DNA of 64,000 bases from Gautieria morchelliformis (lineage: Eukaryota > Basidiomycota > Agaricomycetes > Gomphales > Gomphaceae): contig WHVA01000109.1 of assembly GCA_015179125.1 (NCBI GenBank), positions 124,001-188,000 on the forward strand, in the 5' to 3' direction. The notes under the pieces were generated by a model, which made no database searches, was not told where the DNA came from, and saw only the letters and a program-made list of their open reading frames with translations. A program made the translations under genes and the position numbers. Below, in pieces: positions 19,501 to 28,578 of this stretch. The first letter of the stretch is position 1. Every line of letters starts with the position of its first letter.

Positions 19501-22063
19501 AAGAAAAAAATCAGGGGGACCCTTCTTTGTTGTAATGGCTAGGGAGTTCTGGCAGTTTTGATTCATGTCCCGTGTACTTCCTTGAAATGTCGCAGGCAGA
19601 ATGACTTTTATGCCCAAGCTGTTTGCATCTCTGTTACAACCGTTCATTTTTGACTTCCGACCTTCAGTTCCGCAACACTTTTCGCCCCTCCGATATTTCC
19701 GACATTCCGCCCATTGTTCTATTCCCTTGTTCTTTCGACTCTATTACTCGGACCCACCTCACCGTTCATCAAGACCATATGTCCGGCCCTCCTTGTGTTT
19801 CATTGTCAGATATGTTTTCCCGACCCCTTGTTCTTTGCCATTGTTTTACCTTACCCTGAACCCCCCTTGTAGTCCCATTGTTCCCAATTAGTTAGTTCCC
19901 ACGCATTGTCTACTTGACTTCCGCTTCCCCTGGAATTTGCTTAGTACCATCCCATGTTGTCTCAGCTCTTTGTATAAAAGCCTGTCATGTATGTCTGTTA
20001 TTCTGCAATCAGATAATTGCCTTCGATACTTGATTTCCTTTGCTCCATCTCCTGTTCTTAGCACAGCAAGTCTAGCAAGACCTCCGTCTCTCCGTCTTCC
20101 GTCTTCTGCCTTCCGCGTCAAGTTCCGACCAACCTTTAGTTCAGTACTTTCCGACTTCCGACTCCTTTCCGAAATACTTAGGACAATAGTTCATTGGGGG
20201 CGCAACCTATAAGTTGAAGCCGCTGTCCTTTCCAGTTCCGACTTAGCGGAAATCTCGATACATAACAATCTCCAATGTCATTGTCCAAGCCTCCATATGA
20301 ATCTACCATCTGGTTATACTGCTCAGCACGCAGAATGTGTTGATTATATCTGATCCACCTCAGTCTGCTTTGCTCTGCAGCAGCCCAGGAATCTACAATG
20401 TACTGCTGGAACAATTTGCCACCACGCAGGAGTGTTGTAGGTTCTCTCTCTCTCTGGAACAGACGATACGCATGGTACTGTATTTGGGTGACCTGTCTCC
20501 GTCTGTTTGGATTGGCCTGCCGACCACGCTCTGGCTCACAATAAGGAATACCTGGTTGCCATCCCAACTCTCCCTTGGGAAAGAGCAAGACATAGTGTAG
20601 AGAGACATAATTTGCATTGGTATCCAATACCCTTCTGAAAGGTCCACCTCTGAGCTGGACAATAATATCCCTAGGTTCAGGGTCCATCTCCAGGAAGAAC
20701 GACTGCAATCTCATCTGCAGTTGGGACATTATATCTCCTAGGATCCCTGTGCGCCCTGTATGTGAGCCTTGCCTGGATGTTACCATTCTGTTCTTGAGCT
20801 CTGAGCCTCTCAGCTGCTTGTTTATATGTGGCGACATGAGGATTGCACAGCAGGAGCATTTCCTGCAAGTCTCCCATGATAGTTGGAGACAGACGCTCAT
20901 TACGATTTGTCCTCTGTGCCACAGCCAGTGCAGGATCATATATGTAAAGCTGGGCATACTTTGCATCGTCTTCATTGTCAGGGAGGAGAGAGCCATGGAG
21001 ATGATACAGTTCGCCCTGTAGCTTGAGCACATATGGACCATGACCCTCCTGAAGCAAATCTTGTCAGCCCCCACAGAAGTGAATGCAAACGCAGCATTAT
21101 ACTGCCTGATATTCTGGCGAAATCCTTTTGCCTCAGGGTCCTGGCCTTTTAAGAGCTGTTTCAATGGCTGAGGGGGCTCTGGCAGGTCTTCCAGCTGCAC
21201 CTTTCCTTCCATACATCAATCGCCAAATCTGGGCTGCACATTTGAGGATTTCTGCAGACGTTCTGCCCTCCAGTGGAATGCTCTACAGTCAGGGCAGGGA
21301 GCATCCATGCAGCCCAGATCATGAGGCTGCACATCAGCCTCAATTATTCTAGCACCACCGAGGGGAATAGGAGGAGGTTGCTGAGGATGCCATCGAGGTG
21401 CAGGGAATTGCTGAGGAGGTGCAGGGAGCGGCTGGGGAGGCTGAGGAGGTGCAGGGAGTCGCTGAGGAGGCTGAGGAAGTGCAGGGAGTCGCTGAAGAGG
21501 CCGCAAAAGCGCAGGGAGTAGCGGAGGCATTGGTCTTATTGCATTGGCCTGAGCACGCAGTGCTGCCACTCCTGCAGAACCTACTACAGGAGGAGGCGCT
21601 GGTTGTACAGATGCAGGCCTGTGCCTTTCCAAAGGCCACAATACAGCTGCCTGAGCACGCAAGTCTGCAATGGCTGCTGAACCTACTATAGGAGCTGGCT
21701 GTACAGGGTCTGGCCTATTTCTTCTCAGGGGCTGTAATGGTGGGATAACTGCTAACTGAGCATGAAGGGCTGCCACCTGCTCTCCAGGACTGAGATTATG
21801 AGGATGTGAAGAGGGTGCAAGCATAGGAGGATGTGATGGCCCGGCCACAGGTTGTTGAAAAGGATCAGCAACATTGCTTCTAGGAGGAGGGTGAGGGATG
21901 GCAAAAGGCTGTGGGGGAGGGGGTGGCTGGTCCTGAGCTCTGACAGCAGCAGCAGCAAGCGCACGTGCTCTCCGATCAGTGGGCGATGTCCTATGACCCT
22001 CCTGCTCCTCCCTTGCCGTTTCACGCTCCTGCTGACGATTTCTCTCTGGAGTAGATGGATACC
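16549..22063 (-). pseudogene. Helitron RepHel (Rep/PIF1 helicase), disrupted copy
   Basis: This is the replication-initiator/helicase of Helitron H2, which nicks and unwinds DNA for rolling-circle transposition. The N-terminal Ala/Pro-rich region (about 21216-22063) is cut by a TGA at 21216-21218, where H0 has TGC. The next section has two frame breaks near 21060 and 20700. A solo LTR (19632-20267) then splits the Rep domain; removing it with one TSD restores the frame exactly. The remaining 1032-residue frame (16549-19647) has the HUH motif GLPHMHLLIW, the tyrosine region HKYLYKG, Walker A GSGGAGKS, Walker B LIIWDEAA, GGDFQQTLP and the C-terminal helicase motif TINKSQGQS. The catalytic half is therefore nearly complete, but no full protein can be made. 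Confidence 0.88.
19632..20267 (-). mobile_element. Solo LTR of gypsy B family in RepHel
   Basis: 636 bp from TGTTACAACC to ATACATAACA, flanked by a perfect ATCTC duplication (19627-19631 and 20268-20272). It resembles the 693-bp LTRs of gypsy B. Strand is uncertain relative to transcription; it lies inverted with respect to the plus-strand copies at 52396. Confidence 0.9.
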
Positions 22064-22157
22064 TGAGAAATGCAGGTATAAGCTTAGAGGAACAATCAAG
22101 CTACCACAATTCAACTTACGTTTGCAAGCAGATGCTGTTGTTGTTAATTTTTCTTGG

Positions 22158-22374
22158 GCAAAGTCAGGGGAATTTATTAATTTCTAATTAAATAAATGTC
22201 AGACAGCTCATACCAGACCACCGAGAAATACATACATACCAAGGAAGGGACAGGTAATTGTTTGTTAAGCAAAGTCAAGGGAATTTATTAATTTCTATTT
22301 AAAATAAAATAAATAAATGTCAGATGGCTCACACCAGACCACAGAGAAACATATACATACCAAGGAAGGGATGG
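22158..22374. repeat. Two direct repeats of about 100 bp in H2 5' region
   Basis: Copies at about 22158-22253 and 22269-22374. Both begin GCAAAGTCA and end with CCAAGGAAGGGA, with small indels between them. Confidence 0.75.
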
Positions 22375-23145
22375 GGAAATTGATTGATGAAAAGATCCAA
22401 GTCTTCTTCGGCTATCCAAATGGAATAATTCCAGTAAATGGTCCTGGTCCTGGGAGATGTCTTCTTCAGCCACCAGTAGTGCAAGTCAACACTAAGAGAA
22501 CTGCAATGCAATTGTGGCTCCCTCTAAGGCAGCCTGGGATGACTACCTGGCTCCTTAGCAGAGAAAAGGCTGCCCCACTGAAGAGGTCAACCCCAATAGT
22601 TCAATGCAGAGATCTCCCTGGGAAGAGATCTTTTGTCCTCTATTGTATATAGGCTATCTAGTTTTTCACTCTCACACAGTTTATATTGTATCTATCTAAA
22701 GCTGGTGGGAGGAGAGGAGAGGAGGGTGGTGGTGGAGTGCGCAGAAGCGGCTGCGCAGCGTTCTGCCAGCGCAGCGCAGCTTCAAGCGCTGGAGCCGGCA
22801 GCACGGAATGAACCGGTTTGGGCCAGCTGTGCCACTCGCGTCCAAGCATTGTTGCTCACAGCTGTGCTGTCTAATTTCGAAAAAATTGCAAAAAAATATA
22901 CATATATTAAAATAGTAACTTTGTTTAGCGGTGTCCAGCAAATTGATCATTATCTATTGGCGAAAAAATTTAGGCAAAAGGATAAAACATACATGGTACC
23001 TACCAAAAGAAGGAAGCCAGCACCATAGCCAGAGCAAGCAAAAGAGCCACAGCAGGAGCCCACAGCAAGACACAGAGAGCCCCAGTAGCGCAAGCTAAGC
23101 CTAAAGCAAGAGACGCAAGGGATGTGAACTGAGCAGTTGCCCAGT

Positions 23146-23152
23146 CTTTATA
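23146..23152 (-). promoter_or_regulatory. TATA box in Helitron H2 5' region
   Basis: TATAAAG on the minus strand about 180 bp from the H2 5' terminus. It could drive RepHel transcription. Confidence 0.45.
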
Positions 23153-23448
23153 CCCCCCGTGCGCGTCGTGCACGGACCATGCTCACTTATGCACGCATGG
23201 GACACGTGACCGCTGCGCAGCGTTCTTGGCTCGCGGCTGCGCCGCTCGCGTCCAATTGGCCAGCTGACTAAGGTTGATGTAAAACCTGACATAAGCTCGA
23301 CACCCACAACCCACCGAGCTGCTTTCATACACTAGGTGGGTACCCGCGCTTCGCGCGGGGGTGTAGGTCAAACGCCTCAGTAAGGGCAAGTGAATCAGTA
23401 AGGTCAAGTGCATTGGGGTAAATAGGATCATGCAAAATATATCCCTGT

Positions 23449-23785
23449 TCATATAGTATCATTAATCGTGTATGCACCCATGGAACAGCCGAACATGCAG
23501 AGCTCTCTCTCAACCTCTGGGATGGCCCTCCCAGCGACTCTAGACATGAAAGTGGTAATGGTCTTGACTGAATCATCAGAGATTATAAGATTGCGCCTAT
23601 TGTCATAATCCACAGGTTTCAAAGCTCGTGCATTGTGAAATAGACCCAATAGTGACCTTGGGGATCCTGAATTTTGACAATGTGGTTATATCAATATGCC
23701 AGCTGATCCTCCGGTGACACTCTCACAGAACCAGAAACAATACCAAAATCAGAAATGGGGGAAGACCCAAAGTGCAGTTGGATAG
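23449..23785 (-). pseudogene. Probable captured host-gene fragment in H1
   Basis: I do not recognise the family. On the minus strand from about 23785 the sequence reads as ordinary protein through several frame changes. First comes a segment containing LHFGSSPISDFGIVSGS and RVSPEDQLAY, ended by a TGA. A second frame contains IQDPQGHYWVYFTMHE. The frame 23449-23649 contains KPVDYDNRRNLIISDDS and TTFMSRVAGRAIP. The composition is unlike the flanking repeats and unlike RepHel. Helitrons are known to pick up host gene pieces. The fragment is broken, lacks a start, and is not a working gene. An old independent insertion is the alternative. Confidence 0.45.
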
Positions 23786-23787
23786 CA

Positions 23788-23996
23788 TGTCCTCACACAT
23801 AACGTGCCCTCACAGGTAGCGTGTCCCCACACATAATGTGTCCCCACAGGTAGCATGTCCCCACATGTAATGTGTCCTCACTGGTAGGTAGCATGTCCTC
23901 ACAGGTAGCGTGTCCTCACAGGCAGCATGTCCCCACACGTAACGTGTCCTCACAGGTAGCATGTCCCCACAGGTAGCGTGTCCTCACACATATCAG
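23788..23996. repeat. Minisatellite in H1
   Basis: About a dozen degenerate units like CACAGGTAGCGTGTCC. It is the same family as in H4. Confidence 0.85.
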
Positions 23997-23999
23997 GGA

Positions 24000-24490
24000 C
24001 ATGTATCAGTATCTATTTTGTGACATATATAAAATAGGAAAAGAAACCACATTTAAGCAGCTGTTCTTATTAATTTTAGCAAAGTCAGGATAATTCATTG
24101 ATATCTATATTTATTTTTCAAAAAAAGATAACAAAAACACACTACATTAAAACAGAAGTTGTTATCAACTTGAGCAAAGTCAGTATAAGTTATTGATATC
24201 CATTTGCGAAAAAATGTCAAAAAAATTACAGGATAGTTAAGGTGGCTGTTATTGAGGTTAGCAAGTTTGATTTATTGATGTCTATTTGCGAAAAAATATC
24301 AAAAAATGTACAGGATATGTAAGTTGGCTATTGTTAAGGTTAGCAAGTTAGGTTTATTGATAGCTATTTGCGAAAAAATATCAAAAAAATGTACAGGATA
24401 TTTAAGTTGGCTATTATTAAGGTTAGCAAGTTAGGTGTATTGATAGCAATTTGCGAAAAAATATCAAAAAATATACAGGACATTGAAGCA
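24000..24490. repeat. AT-rich degenerate repeat block in H1
   Basis: At least three units of 85-90 bp with GGTTAGCAAGTT and TATTTGCGAAAAAATATC. It is near-identical in design to the block in H4. Confidence 0.8.
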
Positions 24491-24645
24491 GAAGCTGGTG
24501 TCAATTCACAGCCAAAGAAGCCCAGAGACACCCAGAGACACACAGAAAGACACACAGAAAGACACCAGCCAAAGCAGTAGTAAGCCCACCACAGCCAGAA
24601 CACAGGAGGACACCAGTGGGGAGTGCGGTTCTGCGGCATCGCTCT

Positions 24646-24652
24646 CTTTATA
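24646..24652 (-). promoter_or_regulatory. TATA box in Helitron H1 5' region
   Basis: TATAAAG on the minus strand, in sequence almost identical to the H4 copy. Confidence 0.45.
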
Positions 24653-24700
24653 CCAAGCGAAGGGTCATGCACGGACCACCCTCGCGTATGGTCGCGAACC

Positions 24701-24712
24701 GGTCACGTGACC
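24701..24712. promoter_or_regulatory. GGTCACGTGACC palindrome (H1)
   Basis: Same 12-bp CACGTG palindrome as in H3 and H5, close to the TATA box. Confidence 0.4.
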
Positions 24713-24881
24713 TGGAATGCTGCTGCGCAGCGTTTGTAACTCGCGGCTGTGCCGCTCGCCGCTGACCTAAACAGACCGGGGGGCTCGCGGCTGCGCCACT
24801 CGCGCGCTCCGCTGACAAACTAATGACCAAGCATTGGTCAGCGGGCCCACAACCACCCACCCCCCTCGTTTAACTCTTAGA

Positions 24882-25829
24882 TAGTAATTTCCAAAGTCTC
24901 TCCTAGAAGTTGTAGCTATGCATAACCCAAAGAGAACCTAGGAAGCAGTTTGGCAAAAAAATTGTGCCTTCTAGTGTTATTGAGCTCACCATCGGATGGT
25001 CCTGAGCTTATGTAAAGGTGCCACATTTAAGCGACCTCTATCTTACATAAGGCAGAGTCTGAATTTTGACTCCATGACAGCCATTCAGAAAGAAACATGT
25101 ATATCTCATTAACTAGTTGAGAATAAGACCTGATACTTTGTAAGAGCTATAATATAATTCGACCACTTTTTCCAGTTTTACTCAGGGTTTTTCCCATGGG
25201 AAAACTTTCCTATGCCCCCAGTGTCAGACACGCATTCCTGCACTTGCATTCTCGCATTGGCACTCCCCCCTCACACTCCTGCACTTGAATTCTCCCATTC
25301 CCACGCTCGCCTCCCACACTCGCATTCCCGAGCGCCCTCAAGACCTGCACCCGCACTCGCACTTGGTTGCATTGGTAGGGAATGCATTGTGGGTCGAGTT
25401 CAACATAGGAGCAAGTGGGGGATCATCAACCGAAGTGGCAGTTTTTCTAGTACAATTGATGCGGTAGGTGATGAGGAATAGGTAAACGGCGGTTTACCTT
25501 CACTTCTTGTGTATACAAATAAAATGTATTTGACATTGTTTACATTGAAATTTTTGTGTCTTGATACAAGTCCTAATCCAAGCCTAGAATCAGTACCTCA
25601 GCTTTTGAATATGTTGAAAAATTTTGGGGACACCTGGCAAGTGCAAAAAGGAGCGTGTCAGCGGCGTTCCGGGCTTGAACTGGTATCCAGCGCCTATTGT
25701 TGCAGTGCAGAGATGCAACCATCATTCCCCAGCACCATAAGCGCCAGGCGCTTCGAGCACGTTACATGTAATTGATTCTCTCTCTCTCTCTCTCGCAACT
25801 AGTATTCCTCAAGCCTGCCTAAGGGACCA
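24882..25829. other. No supportable gene; upstream region of GNAT gene
   Basis: Non-repetitive sequence outside the H1 terminus. A C-rich stretch with recurring CACTCGCATTC-like words lies at about 25220-25360, and a short (TC)n run at 25776-25794, 36 bp before the GNAT start codon. Confidence 0.4.
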
Positions 25830-26887
25830 ATGTCCCCAATTACTATTCAGCGCGTCCAGCATAATCACCCTTCAGGTGAGGAAAATAGCTACAGATTGTC
25901 AGTGGACTTGGATATGATGACTCACTCTGTAGCATGATTAGAAAGCTTGGTCGATGCCTGCGCCAACCTGTTCGCCATGCTAATGAAAGACAGTGGGTCC
26001 ACATCCCGCCGTACTTGCAGACGCCGCTCATGTATCAAGACACCGCGCCACTCAGTCTGTGCGGCGGCGAGGCTAGCTTGATATATTACTTGGCGCGAGG
26101 CATGATTCTGGCTTGCGCTCTTGATGGTGAATACTATATCGCGTTGAACGAGGAAAACGACCTGGCCGGCTTTTGTTTATGGATGCCCCCTGGTAAAGTT
26201 ATCTTCAGCACGTGAGTCCCCGCCACACCTTTACTTGTACTTACACAGAGCCTGACAATGTTTCAGCGAAGAGCAACGTCTCCTAGGGTTTGACGACTTC
26301 ATGGCTCGACTTCCTGAGGTTGGAAAAGACTATTATAGGACGACAGTCAGCATCTTGTATTTTATTTTCAAGCTTCTCGGGTCTGAATAACGTCAAGTAC
26401 TTTGTCGAGTTTCCCAAGTTCGTCGCTAAATGCCTCGGCAAAACAGACGTGCGTGGTGTTTAGCTGCGTGTCGGAGGTTTTGAGCGACATGTTTCACAAA
26501 TGGCCCATTAATTCAGTGGAACGACGACTTCTGGTGGCTGCACACGTTGATGGTCCGCCCTGAAAGCCAGAGGCAGGGCGTCGGCCGAGCTCTCCTCCAG
26601 CCAGTTCGCGAGAAGGTAAGAACATCTTTCTCAAGTCAAATTGCGGACTAAAAATCTTGTATAGGCTGCGCAGGCAGTCGAACCCATCGCATTGAGTACT
26701 ACAAGTCAGCAAAACGTGAGTGACTAGTCATCAATATCGTTGCCCCACTCCATACAGCGGTTCAAATGGGCAGGCGTCGATATATACTAGCCTTGGGCTG
26801 CATTTGCTGGACAGCAGGATTATGCCATCTCCGTGGGGAGACTGGCCACTCTATGTCTTTGCATTGGACCCGCGTTCCAGGGATTGA
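25830..26887 (+). CDS. GNAT-family N-acetyltransferase (host gene, 8 exons)
   Basis: An acetyl-CoA-dependent acetyltransferase of the small fungal GNAT type; the substrate cannot be told. Exons: 25830-25875, 25942-25992, 26040-26211, 26267-26345, 26398-26448, 26517-26615, 26665-26715, 26774-26887. They join in frame into 220 residues. Introns are 47-68 bp with GT...AG ends; the second uses an AAG acceptor and the fourth a GTCAGC donor, so these two are least sure. The acetyl-CoA loop is QRQGVG at residues 151-156, after LHTLMVRPES (Q/RxxGxG motif A). The C-terminus has IYTSLGLHLL and PSPWGDWPLYVF, as in related fungal proteins. No signal peptide or membrane segment is seen; it is probably cytosolic. 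It is the only clearly intact host gene in the window, isolated between Helitrons and nested retrotransposons. Confidence 0.8.
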
Positions 26888-27001
26888 TGACAGTTTGGGA
26901 CACTGTATTCGCCATCACAGGCTTGATATTAGAATACTAGTAACACCATGTACCTACAGCAGATATTCTTGAAGAATATGATCCAGTGTCAGGAGTCTTG
27001 A

Positions 27002-27559
27002 CACTGGAGACATGGCAAAATTTCCTGACTTTGGAAATCTCCTGGAAATCCTAGATATTTCACATTTCTTGAAAATTTCCTAATTTAGGAAATTGGAGGA
27101 AAATTTATTGTTTTGTCAGAGTTTTTTGACTTCAGGAAATCCTTCAAAAATTGTAAAATTATCACCTCAAAATTTTCAAGAAAATCTGAGAAAACATTGA
27201 ATTTCCTCCACTATGAAACTAAATATTTAATAAGGTTTCCTCAGTTTGGAAATTCTCAAAATTTGATTTCCTGAATATTTGACAGGAAACTTTGTAGAAA
27301 TCAGTGTTTCTATACAATTTCCTAACTGAGGAAATTCCATTAAATATTTAGTTTCATGGAAGAGGAAATTCAATGTTTCCTGAGTGTTTCTTGAGGGGTT
27401 TTAGGTGATAATTTTATTTTAAAGGATTTCCTGCAGCCAAAAAACTCTGACAAAACATTAAGTTTTCATCCAATTTCGGGAAATTTCTAAGAAATGTGGA
27501 ATATCCTCAGAATTTCCAGTTGATTTTCAAAGTCAGGAAATTTTGCCATGTCTCCAGTG
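27002..27559. mobile_element. Foldback/MITE-like element, 558 bp
   Basis: The ends are inverted: it starts CACTGGAGACATGGC and finishes GCCATGTCTCCAGTG, with at least 32 bp perfect. The pairing continues imperfectly toward the centre near 27280, so the whole unit could fold into one long hairpin. It is AT-rich, full of GGAAATT/AATTTCC words, and has no coding capacity. The target duplication is not clear. The transposase family is unknown. Confidence 0.75.
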
Positions 27560-28088
27560 ATATGCTGCAATAGCTTAGTCAGCATTCCACTAATAAGTAG
27601 TTGTCATGACCTGTCTATTTCTCTTACCCCACTGCCTCTATGTTCCCCCTCGTCACTCCCTAGCATCTTCGCCAGAGTTCGCCTCACCCTCCGACCACTC
27701 CTCCTCTACATCCACTCTATCCGCTGTTTGCCCCATTCTCCGAACCGCTATTCGCTGCTCGCACATTTCGCCAGCAGGCATGCCATCAAATACGATTGAT
27801 ACCATTTACCCGGCATGATGGTTCATCACTAACCCCATCATCTTCTTAATCCAACCCCTTTGGGTGTTCATATGGCCGAAGTGTGTTCGCGGGACGTCCC
27901 TTCCGTAGGTCATGGGGGATCAACACAGTAGACGAAGAGTCCGTGCAGGGTAGCATGTATGCAGGTCCCAAGACATGGTTTTGTACATAAGTGCCTTCGC
28001 CACCTTTACTCTCCATCGTTTCATGATCGCACTCTTCCCTCACTCTATTGTATGTTTATTCCATCTACTTAGTATCATGACTGCACAC

Positions 28089-28578
28089 TGTAAGGGCAAC
28101 CCTGGCTGGTTGTGGAGATCACACTACCACACAACTGACAAGGGGAAATCCAAAGTATGTATAAATGAACAGAGTATACAAGAGAGGGGATTCTCACCTG
28201 ACAAGGGGAAATCCAAAGAGAAAAGTCTAAGGACCCCCAATGTCAGCGAGCCCGTATTATACTATGCTGCGCAGCCAGGGACAACACTTGGCACCCGCCA
28301 TCAACCCTGCATCCTCCTGACCTCCCTGACCCTTGATCGACCCTTGATGCCACCTATTACGCGAGTCGCTTGATTTCCCACACTGTTCCGAGAGTGGAAG
28401 TCGGAAATTGGAGTGGAACTGGCAAGGTGAACAGAACTGGTGGAAGTTCTCCCAGAAGTGGAATCATTTCCGAAAGCGGAGGCGGAGATGGAATCGGAAC
28501 CAGAAGCGGAGTCGGAAATGGAGTCGGAACTGGGTGTGGTGTCGGAACTGGAAATGGAAAACAGGGTGTCCCCTGACA
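28089..28578 (-). repeat. Gypsy C LTR 1
   Basis: 490 bp, TGTAAGGGCAAC to CCCCTGACA. On its right TCACCCCCCCTCTAG (28579-28593) is the PPT of the minus-strand element. Confidence 0.9.

Larger units (their letters stand above)
16387..23331 (-). mobile_element. Helitron H2, RepHel-encoding, decayed
   Basis: It lies between the CTAG of H1 (23332-23335) and its own CTAG (16387-16390, with hairpin 16398-16414). It carries a RepHel gene on the minus strand, a TATA-type 5' region, two roughly 110-bp direct repeats and a solo LTR insertion. The 5' terminus is degenerate (TGTATG instead of TC). Confidence 0.8.
23332..24881 (-). mobile_element. Helitron H1, non-autonomous, with captured gene piece
   Basis: On the minus strand it starts TCTAAGAGTT at 24881 with A as the flanking base. 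It ends with hairpin (23343-23359) and CTAG (23332-23335), followed by T. Canonical Helitrons insert between A and T, start TC and end CTRR. The interior holds a TATA region, an AT-rich repeat block, a minisatellite and a coding-like fragment. There is no replicase. Confidence 0.8.

Noticed and set aside
22317-22652. Captured gene in Helitron H2 5' region
   Set aside because: Both strands give equally plausible short peptides and no splice chain or motif settles it; left unassigned.
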